A DNA stretch of 32,650 nucleotides, taken from contig NZ_CAJTUX010000025.1 in the NCBI RefSeq assembly GCF_910579365.1, positions 1 through 32,650 of the forward strand, read 5' to 3'. Position 1 is the stretch's first letter. Each line of letters begins with the position of its first letter. The position numbers and the translations under genes are program-made. The DNA comes from an uncultured Oscillibacter sp. Lineage in GTDB: Bacteria > Bacillota > Clostridia > Oscillospirales > Oscillospiraceae. Shown piece after piece: positions 23,256 to 30,884 of this stretch. The notes below the pieces were generated by a model. It searched no databases. It was not told where the DNA came from and saw only the letters and a program-made list of their open reading frames with translations.

Positions 23256-23990
23256 TTAAGTACGGGCGGGGAAAATATCCAGCAGCTCGGACAGGGCGGT
23301 AATCACATGGTCGGGGGTGAACTCCCTGCCGGTGGCGTGCTCCGTGTTCAGCGTGTCCGGTTCGTCGATGCGGATCATCATGCCGAAGCCGGCGGCCTGA
23401 GTGCCCTCCACGTCCCGGACCGGGTTGTCACCCACGTAGGCGCAGTTGGCCTCGGGCGTGCCGATACAGCGGCAGGCCAGGTGGTAAATCTCCGGATTGG
23501 GCTTGCGGATCCGGACCTTGGAGGAGAGGATGGTGGTCTTGAAGCACTGGGCCACGCCGTCGGCGGCCATCCAGTCGGGAATTTCCGTCTCCGTGACGGT
23601 GTTGGCGATGATGCCCAGCGTATAGCCCCGGGCGCAGAGCTCCTTAATGGTCTCCACCGCGTCGGCCCGCGCCACCCGGCGGCCGTCGTGGTCCCGCCAC
23701 AGGCGGGTGAGCTTGGCGGCGTTGGCAAAGATCATGTTCGGCTCGTACTCCGGCAGCATGTACTGGGTCCACAGCTCCCCCTCGGAGGCGTCCAACAGCG
23801 TCTCCTTGGACATCTTGCGGTACTTCTTCCACCGCTCCTCCAGCTTGGCGAAAAGCTCGTCATGGGTCTCGGTGGTGTGGATCAGCTCCATCAGGCCGGC
23901 CTCGGCCTTGTCGATGAAGTCCTGCTCCTTCAGCACGATGCGCAGCGTGTTGCCGACGTCGAAGAAAATCGTCTTGATATCCGGGGTCAT
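23256..23990 (-). CDS. HAD-superfamily hydrolase (tandem paralogue 3, promoter-proximal)
   Basis: 244 residues. Motif I IFFDVGNTLRI (Asp11; Gly13 in place of the second Asp), motif II GIIANTVT, where the usual Ser/Thr is Ala, motif III IRKPNPEIYHLA (Lys), motif IV YVGDNPVRDVEGTQ. Loss of the motif II hydroxyl together with the second Asp makes it the least canonical of the three. It could still be active or may have become a binding or regulatory protein. First gene after the divergent promoter shared with lacI. AAGGAGG lies 9 bases before the ATG. Confidence 0.9.
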   Translation of the reverse strand: MTPDIKTIFFDVGNTLRIVLKEQDFIDKAEAGLMELIHTTETHDELFAKLEERWKKYRKMSKETLLDASEGELWTQYMLPEYEPNMIFANAAKLTRLWRDHDGRRVARADAVETIKELCARGYTLGIIANTVTETEIPDWMAADGVAQCFKTTILSSKVRIRKPNPEIYHLACRCIGTPEANCAYVGDNPVRDVEGTQAAGFGMMIRIDEPDTLNTEHATGREFTPDHVITALSELLDIFPART

Positions 23991-24075
23991 AAGAAATTCC
24001 TCCTTCTATATGGTCCAGTTTCGCAGTCCCCTGAAAACCGCGTCCAGGAGACGGCAGGGCCGCCTCCGACCCACC

Positions 24076-24090
24076 TGTAAACGTTTGCGA
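24076..24090. promoter_or_regulatory. LacI-family operator 1 (HAD side)
   Basis: TGTAAACGTTTGCGA contains the palindromic core AAACGTTT (24079-24086) with a central CG, typical of LacI-family sites. It lies about 10 bases downstream of the expected start of the HAD transcript, where bound repressor would block elongation or initiation. Confidence 0.75.
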
Positions 24091-24103
24091 CCTTTTCTAG
24101 CTC

Positions 24104-24133
24104 ATTCTATATGAAACAGCGGTCTCTTGTCAA
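24104..24133 (-). promoter_or_regulatory. Promoter of the HAD genes
   Basis: On the minus strand a perfect TTGACA (24133-24128) is followed after 18 bases by TAGAAT (24109-24104). The start would be near 24097, about 107 bases before the HAD 3 ATG. Confidence 0.75.
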
Positions 24134-24204
24134 TATGCCAAACGCCGAAGAGTTTGATTATTTTTCGTTTTTCTGCCCAAAGATGGAAAAAACGCAGATT
24201 GTTG

Positions 24205-24233
24205 TTGACATTGCCGGAGAAATCAGATATTCT
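24205..24233 (+). promoter_or_regulatory. Promoter of the LacI-type regulator gene
   Basis: A perfect TTGACA (24205-24210) is followed after 17 bases by TATTCT (24228-24233). A second TTGACA lies at 24238-24243 without a good -10. The operator at 24284-24298 is downstream of this promoter, suggesting autoregulation. Confidence 0.65.
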
Positions 24234-24283
24234 TTACTTGACAACCTGAACTGGCCATAGTTTGGCCGGTTTAAAAAATAAAG

Positions 24284-24298
24284 CGGAAACGTTTGCGA
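24284..24298. promoter_or_regulatory. LacI-family operator 2 (regulator side)
   Basis: CGGAAACGTTTGCGA shares the eleven bases AAACGTTTGCG with operator 1; core AAACGTTT at 24287-24294. The half-sites CGGAAAC and CGCAAAC (complement of GTTTGCG) differ at one base. It lies about 30 bases before the regulator start codon. Confidence 0.75.
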
Positions 24299-24327
24299 TT
24301 TCTGCGGGGCGGAAAGGATAAGAAGCT

Positions 24328-25332
24328 ATGAAAAGTGTAACCTTGAAGGACGTTGCCAAGGCTGCCGGCGTTTCTTACGCCACCGTTTCCCGCGCCCTGT
24401 CCGGAAGCCATCAGATCGGCAGCGACACACGGGAGCGCATCATCAAGCTCTGCGACGAAATGGGGTACACCACCAACTACGTCGCCCGCTCCATGGTCAC
24501 CAAGCGCACCGGGCTGATCGGTCTGGTGGTCCCCTCCATCGACAACCAGTTCATGTCCGAAATCGCCTATTACGCGGAGATGAGCGCCCGAAACCACGGC
24601 TATAACATCATGCTCTGCAACTCCGGACCGGACCTGAAGCAGGAGAAAACCGTGGTGAAGCTTCTCCTCAGCCGTCAGGTGGACGGCATTTTAATCGTCC
24701 CCCAGAACCCTAAAACCTATGAGAATATCCGGGCCTATACCGATCAGGTGCCCACGGTCTTCCTCAGCGAAAACCTGCGGGACCAGCCCCAGAGCTATGT
24801 GGCGGTGGACAACAGCCGGGGCACCTATATCGGCACAAAGTATCTCTATGATCTGGGGCACCGGGATATCCTCTATTTCGGCCGCCGCCACACCACCACC
24901 CACCAGCTCCGGGCGGAGGGCTATATCCGGGCCTGCCGGGAGCTGGGGCTGACCCCCCGCTTCTTCAACAGCGAGCTCAGCCGCTCCTCTGTCACAGGCG
25001 GCTATCAGCTGGCAAAGGAGCTCTTTTCCAGGCCCGTGGACTACTCTGCCATCTTCGCCTCCACGGACTCCAACGCCCTGGGCCTTCTCAAGGCGGCGGA
25101 CGACGCCCACATCGACATCCCCGGCCACCTGAGCCTCATCGGCTTTGACAACATCTCCTCCACCGCCCTGCCCCGGATCGAGCTGACCACTATGGAGCAG
25201 CCCAAGCGGGACATGGCCGTCCAGGCGGTGGATATGCTTCGGGACAAAATTGAAAACGGCACCCAGGGCTATGTGCATCAGATTCTGATGCCCATGCTCA
25301 TCAAGCGCAGCACCTGCCGGGAGCTGCACTGA
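24328..25332 (+). CDS. LacI-family transcriptional regulator
   Basis: 334 residues. The N-terminal helix-turn-helix is classic (VTLKDVAKAAGVSYATVSRALSG), followed by the hinge and a type I periplasmic-binding-like effector domain (TGLIGLVVPSIDNQFMSEIAYYAE, VDGILIVPQNPKTYE, YVAVDNSRGTYIGTKYLYDLGHRDILYFGRR, AIFASTDSNALGLLKAADDAHIDIPGHLSLIGFDNISST, LTTMEQPKRDMAVQAVDML). The gene is divergent from the HAD cluster and heads a plus-strand operon with the PHP and PfkB genes. Two matching operators upstream suggest it represses both sides, released by a sugar or phospho-metabolite. Effector unknown. Confidence 0.95.
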   Translation: MKSVTLKDVAKAAGVSYATVSRALSGSHQIGSDTRERIIKLCDEMGYTTNYVARSMVTKRTGLIGLVVPSIDNQFMSEIAYYAEMSARNHGYNIMLCNSGPDLKQEKTVVKLLLSRQVDGILIVPQNPKTYENIRAYTDQVPTVFLSENLRDQPQSYVAVDNSRGTYIGTKYLYDLGHRDILYFGRRHTTTHQLRAEGYIRACRELGLTPRFFNSELSRSSVTGGYQLAKELFSRPVDYSAIFASTDSNALGLLKAADDAHIDIPGHLSLIGFDNISSTALPRIELTTMEQPKRDMAVQAVDMLRDKIENGTQGYVHQILMPMLIKRSTCRELH

Positions 25333-25381
25333 CCCATATCATCAGGAGGCATGCCTCCATCAGGAAAGAGGGAATATCACA

Positions 25382-26110
25382 ATGAACGGTTATCGCTACG
25401 ACCCCCACACCCACACCGCCGAAACCAGCCGCTGCGGCCACCTGTTCGCCGCCGACGTGGTGGACCGCTACGTCCGCAGCGGCTTCACCGGCCTGGTGGT
25501 CACGGACCATCTGCATCCTGAGTACCTCTCCCGCATCGACACGGAGCACAACTGGGACAAGGTCATGGACCACTACCTGGGCGGCTATCACGCCTCCAAG
25601 AAGCGGGGCGACGAGGTGGGACTGGATGTCATCCTGGGCGCGGAGCTCCGCTTCCCGGAAAACGACAACGACTATCTGGTCTACGGCATTGACGAGCAGT
25701 GGCTCCGCTCCAACCCCTATATCTGCTGCATGAGCGCCCAGGAGTTTTTCGACAAGTACCACGATCAGGTCCTCATCATCCACGCCCATCCCTTCCGCAA
25801 GGGCAGCGCCCCGGTGCAGGAAACCGCCGTCCACGGCGCGGAGATCATCAACGGGAACCCCCGCCACGAGAACAACAACGACAAGGCGCTGGAGCTCTGC
25901 CGCCGCCACCCGGAGTACTACCGTCTGGCCGGGTCCGACACCCACCGGGACGGGGACGAGGCCCGGACCGCCGTAATCCTGCCCGAGCGGGTTCAGGACT
26001 CCTTCGCCTATAAGCGCATCATCGAAAGCCGCAGGTTCCGCCTTTGGAGCCCGTCGTTCCAGGAGTTCGTAGAGGCCGACGAGGCCATTCGCGGGGAGGA
26101 AAAAGCATGA
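25382..26110 (+). CDS. PHP-domain metal-dependent phosphoesterase
   Basis: 242 residues. PHP motifs in order: DPHTHT (His9, His11), TDHLHPEYLS, LGAELRF (Glu), IIHAHPFRKG, and SDTHRDGD near the end. These would form the multi-metal centre of the family, whose members hydrolyse phosphate esters such as histidinol phosphate, cyclic phosphodiesters or nucleotides. It follows lacI by 49 bases, and its stop overlaps the PfkB start (ATGA), so the two are translationally coupled and probably act on related metabolites. Substrate unknown. A short palindrome GGAGGCATGCCTCC (25345-25358) lies in the gap before it. Confidence 0.9.
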   Translation: MNGYRYDPHTHTAETSRCGHLFAADVVDRYVRSGFTGLVVTDHLHPEYLSRIDTEHNWDKVMDHYLGGYHASKKRGDEVGLDVILGAELRFPENDNDYLVYGIDEQWLRSNPYICCMSAQEFFDKYHDQVLIIHAHPFRKGSAPVQETAVHGAEIINGNPRHENNNDKALELCRRHPEYYRLAGSDTHRDGDEARTAVILPERVQDSFAYKRIIESRRFRLWSPSFQEFVEADEAIRGEEKA

Positions 26111-26988
26111 GCCAGTTCAACACGTTAATCATCGGGGAAATTGCCCAGGACACCAATGTGGACTATGACGGAACCACCGTCCAGGCCATCGGCGGCGCGG
26201 TGTACTATTCCGGCTTCGCCGCCGCCAACATGGGCCACAAGACCGCCGTTTTGCCCAAGGCGGACACCGCCCAGGTGGACCTGAGGGCCGCCTTCGCCGC
26301 CGCGCCCAACGTGACGGTGTTCCCCCTCCACAGCACCCATTCCTTCGTCACCAAAAACGTCTACCACACCCCGGACCGGGAACGGCGGACCTCCACCGTG
26401 GACAGCAAGATCGATCCCTACCGGCCCCAGGAGGTCCCGGAGGAGATCGACGCGAAGATCTGGCACCTGGCCGGTTTGGTGGGCGGCGACATTCCCGACG
26501 AATTCCTGCCCTTTGCCGCCCAAAAGGCTATGCTGGCCATTGACGTGCAGTGCATGCTCCGCTGGGAGGAGAACGGCGGCATGGTCTACCGGGACTGGGC
26601 GGCCAAGAAGGACCTGCTCCCCTGCGTCCGCTTCCTGAAGACCGACGCCGCCGAGGCGGAGATTCTCACCGGACTCACCGACCGGACGGAGGCCGCCAAG
26701 GTCCTCTACGGCTGGGGCGCCAAGGAAGTCCTCATCACCCACAACACGGAGGTGCTGGTCTACGACGGCAAGGAAATCTATACCTGCCCCATCAAGGCCC
26801 GGAGCCTGGGGGGCCGGACGGGCCGGGGAGACACCACCTTCGCCTGCTACATCAACGAGCGGCTGACCCAGGATATCCCGACGGCTCTCCAAACCGCCAC
26901 GGCGCTGGTCTCCTTGAAAATGGAGACTCCCGGACCCTATATGGGAACCCGGGCCGACGTGGAGGCGTACATCAAAGCGTTCTATTAA
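26107..26988 (+). CDS. PfkB-family (ribokinase-like) carbohydrate kinase
   Basis: 293 residues from the ATG at 26107, which overlaps the PHP stop; a longer open frame begins inside the PHP gene and is not used. Ribokinase-fold features: N-terminal strand LIIGEIAQDTN, the double-Gly motif GGAVYYSGFAAANMGHKTAVL, KTDAAEAEILTG, ITHNTEVLVYDG, and the catalytic GRTGRGDTTFACYI, where GRGD replaces the usual GAGD and keeps the base Asp. The protein is a little shorter than typical family members and the N-terminal substrate motif is not standard, so the substrate (sugar, sugar phosphate, nucleoside or polyol) cannot be called. Confidence 0.9.
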   Translation: MSQFNTLIIGEIAQDTNVDYDGTTVQAIGGAVYYSGFAAANMGHKTAVLPKADTAQVDLRAAFAAAPNVTVFPLHSTHSFVTKNVYHTPDRERRTSTVDSKIDPYRPQEVPEEIDAKIWHLAGLVGGDIPDEFLPFAAQKAMLAIDVQCMLRWEENGGMVYRDWAAKKDLLPCVRFLKTDAAEAEILTGLTDRTEAAKVLYGWGAKEVLITHNTEVLVYDGKEIYTCPIKARSLGGRTGRGDTTFACYINERLTQDIPTALQTATALVSLKMETPGPYMGTRADVEAYIKAFY

Positions 26989-27010
26989 GCGCCTGTCTAT
27001 CCATAGAAAT

Positions 27011-27041
27011 GTCCCCGGCGATACCGCCGGGGACGCTTTTT
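27011..27041 (+). terminator. Intrinsic terminator after the PfkB gene
   Basis: A perfect 10-bp stem (GTCCCCGGCG at 27011-27020, CGCCGGGGAC at 27025-27034, loop ATAC) is followed by GCTTTTT. It ends just before the stop of the convergent acyltransferase gene and may serve both strands. Confidence 0.95.
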
Positions 27042-27042
27042 G

Positions 27043-28446
27043 TTATACCAGTTTCTCGAAATAAAAGAAGGCGCCGTCCTCCCCGTTCCGCCGCATACAG
27101 GCGGAGAGCATTTTGAAGGACGCCTCGTTCTCCTTGAAGCACTTGGCGAACACCCGGCCCAGGTGGAGCTTGTAAAGCCCCCACTCCGCCGCCGCCGTGA
27201 ACGCCTCCACGCCGTAGCCGTTTCCGGCGTAAGCCCGGTCAATGCGGCAGCCCAGCTCCGCGCCGCCCCGGCAGTCGAAATTGTACAGCACCGCCTCGCC
27301 AATGAGCTTCCCCTCCAGCCGGACGGCGAAGTTCACCGCCAGATGGTTCTCGAAGTCCCGCTTCGCCACGTCGAAGAAGCTCCGCTCCTCCACCGGGCCT
27401 CCCAGACCTCCCACGTCGTCATAGCCCCACCAGCGGTTTCGCTCCTGGTCCAGCACCAGGGCGTTGTACGCGGGGATATCCTTCTCCGTCAGGGCCGAGA
27501 GGGTCAGCCGTGCCGTCTCCACCTTGGGAATCTCCGTGATGTGGCGCATCAGCTCGTTCATGGGCTCAAAGCGGTACTTGGAGGCCAGCTTGGCGGGGCC
27601 GTACTGGAGCTTAGAGGTGCGAAGGCCCTTGTCCGCCGCGTCATCCTCCCGGTCAATCCACTGGCAGTTCCCCCCGAAGGCCAGGGCAAACGCCTGGACA
27701 AAGGCGGGATAGACTCCGGTGTAGGAGTACAGCGCCTTCTCAATATGGATGATGAGGGTATCCCCGCAGCGCTCCGCCAGGGCCAGGGCGATGAGCTTGT
27801 CCCCGTCGAACATTCCCCCGGCCACAAACCAGGGCTTTCCCGCCAGCTTCAGCATCTTCTTGGCCAGGGCCAGTTCATCCCGGGCCTTGGCGTTGTCCCC
27901 CTTGGGGAACTCCGCCTCGTAGTCCCTCCAGAACCGCTCCACGGCGTCCGCGCTGGCGGCGGTCAGGGGCCGGACCTCAGCCTCCGGCCACTGGGCCCGG
28001 AATTTTTTGATGTGGTTGCGCTGGCCGGAATAGCGCCGGCCGGTGAAGTACTGAAGGTCCTCCCGGTAATAGACATAGTCCCGCCAGGTGCGGATGTCGC
28101 TGACCCGGACATAGGGGTAGCGGCTCAGCAGCTCCCCCGCCTTGTGCTCCGGCACCATGGAGATTACCGGCAGCTGCCCCGCCTCCAGGCAGTACGCCTC
28201 GATAGCCCGCAGGGCCGCGTCCACGTCCCCCTCCGGGCCGGGAACGGGGTAGTCAAAGTTCCATCCATTGGCGTCCCGGTTCCGGACCACCAGACAGCCC
28301 GCAATCTCCGCCCAGGCGGGGTGGAGCGTCTTTTTCCACATGAGCTTCGTGCCCAGGGAGTATTCGCAAAGGCCGTAATTACAATCCTTGTAGTAGCGCC
28401 GTAGCTTCGCGCCGTCCTGTTTTGTCACTGGTTTAAATTGTTGCAT
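27043..28446 (-). CDS. DUF2156 (LPG-synthase-like) - GNAT fusion protein
   Basis: 467 residues from the ATG at 28446, preceded by AAGGATGGG; an ATG nine bases upstream overlaps that site. The N-terminal 300 residues match the DUF2156 / phosphatidylglycerol lysyltransferase C-terminal type (ISMVPEHKAGELLSRY, YFTGRRYSGQRNHIKKF, KMLKLAGKPWFVAGGMFDGDKLIALALAER, SYTGVYPAFVQAFA, WIDREDDAADKGLRTSKLQYGP). From about residue 315 a complete GNAT N-acetyltransferase follows (VETARLTLSALTEKDIPAYN, AELGCRIDRAYAGNGYGVEAF, FKENEASFKMLSA). Such soluble DUF2156 proteins lack the flippase half of MprF. It probably transfers acyl or aminoacyl groups; substrates are unknown. Confidence 0.87.
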   Translation of the reverse strand: MQQFKPVTKQDGAKLRRYYKDCNYGLCEYSLGTKLMWKKTLHPAWAEIAGCLVVRNRDANGWNFDYPVPGPEGDVDAALRAIEAYCLEAGQLPVISMVPEHKAGELLSRYPYVRVSDIRTWRDYVYYREDLQYFTGRRYSGQRNHIKKFRAQWPEAEVRPLTAASADAVERFWRDYEAEFPKGDNAKARDELALAKKMLKLAGKPWFVAGGMFDGDKLIALALAERCGDTLIIHIEKALYSYTGVYPAFVQAFALAFGGNCQWIDREDDAADKGLRTSKLQYGPAKLASKYRFEPMNELMRHITEIPKVETARLTLSALTEKDIPAYNALVLDQERNRWWGYDDVGGLGGPVEERSFFDVAKRDFENHLAVNFAVRLEGKLIGEAVLYNFDCRGGAELGCRIDRAYAGNGYGVEAFTAAAEWGLYKLHLGRVFAKCFKENEASFKMLSACMRRNGEDGAFFYFEKLV

Positions 28447-28476
28447 AAGTCCCATCCTTAGTCCTGTTCTTTAATA

Positions 28477-28503
28477 ATTGTATAGAAAACCACACCGCAT
28501 CAA
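28477..28503 (-). promoter_or_regulatory. Possible promoter of the DUF2156-GNAT gene
   Basis: On the minus strand TTGATG (28503-28498) and TACAAT (28482-28477) are separated by 15 bases, shorter than ideal. It is the best candidate in the AT-rich intergenic stretch 28447-28628. Confidence 0.3.
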
Positions 28504-28566
28504 AGCGTGAAACGGACAACTTTCCATCTATTAAAAACATTTTGTAAATTTTTTTTGTAATTTTCC

Positions 28567-28595
28567 TTGACGAATGGATTTGCATATAGTATATT
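28567..28595 (+). promoter_or_regulatory. Promoter of the symporter gene
   Basis: TTGACG (28567-28572) and TATATT (28590-28595) are spaced by 17 bases, each matching five of six consensus bases. The start would be near 28602. AGAGGAGG follows just before the GTG start codon at 28629. Confidence 0.85.
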
Positions 28596-28628
28596 TGTTA
28601 ATAATTACCGATAAGAGGAGGTATTTTT

Positions 28629-30176
28629 GTGGAAAATGAGAGAGGTTCGTGGGGAAGTAACTTAGGCTTCCTATTGGCCGCCATCGGCTCCGCCGTGGGC
28701 CTGGGCAACATCTGGGGATTCCCCTACAAAATGGGCAAGTCCGGCGGTTTCGCCTTCCTGGTCGTCTATGTGCTGCTGGCCATTTTCGTGGGCTTCAGCA
28801 TTATGATGAGCGAGCTGGCTATGGGCCGGAAAACCGGCAAGGGCACCATCGGCGCATACCACGCCCTGTCCACGCGCTTTAAGTGGGTGGGCTGGCTGGC
28901 GGTGTTCTCCCCCTTCGTCATTTTGAGCTTCTACACGGTTCTGGGCGGCTACTGCATCGAGTATATGTCCCTGAACCTGAGCAACCTGGCTTTCGCCGGT
29001 GCAGAGATCAAAACCGGGGCGGACCTGTTCAGCGCCATGCTGACCAATCCCTTCGGCTGCGTCATGTTCACCTTCCTGTTTATGATCATCTGCTACCTCA
29101 TCAACCGGGGCGGCATCGCCGGCGGCATTGAGAAGTTCAACAACGTGGGCATGCCGGCCCTCTTCGTGATGCTGGTCATCATCATCATCCGTTCCGTCAC
29201 CCTGCCCGGCGCGGCGGAGGGCCTGAAATTCATGTTCCTCCCCGGCTACGCGGTGCAGGCGGGCTTCATTGAGTCCGCTCCCAGCTTCATCTCCGTGCTG
29301 GCTACCGCTGGCGGGCAGATGTTCTTCTCCCTGTCCCTAGCCATGGGCATCACCATCACCTACGGCTCCTATATGAAAAAGGAGCAGAACATTGTGAAGA
29401 ACTCCGTGGTGGTGGTCTTCGCGGACACGCTGGTTGCCATCATGGCGGGCATCGCCGTCATCCCCGCCGCCGTGGCGACTTACGGACCCAGCGCCACCCT
29501 CAGCGGCCCCAAGCTGCTGTTCATCACCCTTCAAGACGTGTTCCAGGCCATGGGCGCCATCGGCCCCCTGTTCGGCGTGATCTTCTACCTGTTCGTGCTG
29601 GTGGCCGCCATCTCCTCCGCCATCGCCCTGATCGAGGTGGTGGTCACCTTCCTGCTGGACCACGCGGAGAGCAAGGGCAAGCAGGGCAACCGGTCCAAGA
29701 TCGTGTTCTGGGTGTGCGTGGCCATCATGGTGGAAGCCGCCCTGGTGGCCGTGGATGGCCTGGGCAGCAACGGCGTGTGGGTACCTTTCCAGAAGATGAT
29801 TGGCATCGGCCCCTGGAACGACTGCTGGCTGGACTTCATGGATGCCCTGTCCGAGGGTCTGGCCATGCCCGCCGGCGCGCTGATTATGAGCATCATGATC
29901 GGCTGGGAACTGCGGACCAAGCCCATCACCGACGAGATTCACCACGGCGCGGAGCAGATTCACTGGCTGAACACCTTCATGGACATCTGCCTGAAGTTCA
30001 TTGTTCCCATTGCCATGGCCTTCATCCTGGGCGGCCAGATCGGCGATTTCTTCACCATGGACGCGGAAACCCAGGGCCAGAGCGTCTACTATATCGGCTA
30101 TGTCATCGGCGCGGTAATCCTGCTGGCCTCCTGGCTGTTCGCCATCAACTCCCCCAAGCGGAAGGAGCCGCTGTAA
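28629..30176 (+). CDS. Sodium:neurotransmitter symporter (NSS/SNF family) transporter
   Basis: 515 residues, GTG start with AGAGGAGG about 8 bases upstream. The first helix carries the family's unwound substrate/sodium site: LGFLLAAIGSAVGLGNIWGFPY, followed by GGFAFLVVYVLLAIFVGFSIMMSELAMGR. About 11-12 membrane helices follow, including the motifs SFYTVLGGYCIEY and GQMFFSLSLAMGITITYGSYM of bacterial LeuT/MhsT/Tyt1-type proteins. These take up amino acids or related amines with sodium. The substrate is not readable from sequence. It stands alone with its own promoter and terminator. Confidence 0.95.
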   Translation: MENERGSWGSNLGFLLAAIGSAVGLGNIWGFPYKMGKSGGFAFLVVYVLLAIFVGFSIMMSELAMGRKTGKGTIGAYHALSTRFKWVGWLAVFSPFVILSFYTVLGGYCIEYMSLNLSNLAFAGAEIKTGADLFSAMLTNPFGCVMFTFLFMIICYLINRGGIAGGIEKFNNVGMPALFVMLVIIIIRSVTLPGAAEGLKFMFLPGYAVQAGFIESAPSFISVLATAGGQMFFSLSLAMGITITYGSYMKKEQNIVKNSVVVVFADTLVAIMAGIAVIPAAVATYGPSATLSGPKLLFITLQDVFQAMGAIGPLFGVIFYLFVLVAAISSAIALIEVVVTFLLDHAESKGKQGNRSKIVFWVCVAIMVEAALVAVDGLGSNGVWVPFQKMIGIGPWNDCWLDFMDALSEGLAMPAGALIMSIMIGWELRTKPITDEIHHGAEQIHWLNTFMDICLKFIVPIAMAFILGGQIGDFFTMDAETQGQSVYYIGYVIGAVILLASWLFAINSPKRKEPL

Positions 30177-30210
30177 ATCAGTCTTCCCAAACAGGAAACA
30201 TCCTAGCCTC

Positions 30211-30242
30211 AAAAAGGGCGGAGCTTCGGCTCCGCTCTTTTT
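30211..30242. terminator. Bidirectional terminator between symporter and Nudix genes
   Basis: GCGGAGC and GCTCCGC (30218-30235) form a stem around a TTCG tetraloop, extended by AAAAAGG on the left and TCTTTTT on the right, giving a U-tract on both strands. The flanking genes converge here. Confidence 0.92.
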
Positions 30243-30275
30243 CTGCGGCGGCCCCGCTCCCCACTATACCAAATT

Positions 30276-30749
30276 TCAGGAAAAATGCAAGGGCTTTCCA
30301 TTCAGCGCCGCCTGGACCAGCCGTTCCCCCTCATAGCGGAGCTTCAGGGAGAAGAAGGGGGCGTCCTCGTCCAGCAGCCGGAGGAAGAGCTTGTCCCCCT
30401 CCCACAAAGGCAGGGAGAGGAGGTCCGCCTTCTTAATCCAGGCCAGCTCCCCCTCGCTGCACGCGTGAGGGGTCCCCGTCCAGGCGGAGGCGGTGAAGAG
30501 GTGCATGTACTCCGTGGGGGCCTGGTTGGAGACAAAGGTCACCAGCCCCCGGTAGCGGTATTCGGTCAGGGTCAGGCCGGTCTCCTCCCGGCACTCCCGG
30601 AGAATGCAGTCCTCCGGGCTCTCTCCGTCCTGGAATTTGCCGCCCACGCCAATCCATTTCCCCTGGTTCACGTCATGGTCTTTTTTCACCCGGTGGAGCA
30701 TCAGGTACGCGTCCCCCCGCTCCAGATAGCACAAGGTGGAGTAAAGCAT
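30276..30749 (-). CDS. Nudix hydrolase, MutT/8-oxo-dGTP diphosphatase type
   Basis: 157 residues. The complete Nudix box lies at about 37-59: GGKFQDGESPEDCILRECREE followed by TGL, with the REExxEE-type metal-binding Glu residues. N-terminal TLCYLERGDAYLMLHRVKKDHDVNQGKWIGVGG and the EYMHLFTASAWTG segment resemble Gram-positive 8-oxo-dGTP diphosphatases, which clean oxidised nucleotides from the pool. GGAAGGAGAG precedes the ATG. A minus-strand TATAAT at 30796-30791 is the likely -10 element. It is divergent from the SOS-box gene. Confidence 0.9.
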   Translation of the reverse strand: MLYSTLCYLERGDAYLMLHRVKKDHDVNQGKWIGVGGKFQDGESPEDCILRECREETGLTLTEYRYRGLVTFVSNQAPTEYMHLFTASAWTGTPHACSEGELAWIKKADLLSLPLWEGDKLFLRLLDEDAPFFSLKLRYEGERLVQAALNGKPLHFS

Positions 30750-30822
30750 TCCGGTCTCTCCTTCCCACGGCGGCAGACGCCGTGGCTTTTATTATACCGC
30801 ACCCGGCGGCAAAAGAAAAGGC

Positions 30823-30851
30823 TTTACATTTCAGAACGAATGTTCTATACT
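30823..30851 (+). promoter_or_regulatory. SOS (LexA/DinR) box inside a strong promoter
   Basis: TTTACA (30823-30828) and TATACT (30846-30851) are spaced by 17 bases. The spacer contains GAAC GAAT GTTC (30834-30845), an exact GAACRNRYGTTC core as defined for Gram-positive LexA (DinR) boxes, with symmetric flanking A and T. Bound LexA would directly cover the promoter. Confidence 0.85.
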
Positions 30852-30884
30852 GGAAACATCTCTCCAGGAGGAAAGGAGGCTCCC

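Larger units (their letters stand above)
23991..24327. other. Divergent regulatory region between the HAD genes and the LacI-type regulator
   Basis: These 337 bases are AT-rich against the rest of the window and hold a promoter on each strand plus two LacI-type operators, listed separately. Nothing coding is seen. Confidence 0.8.
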
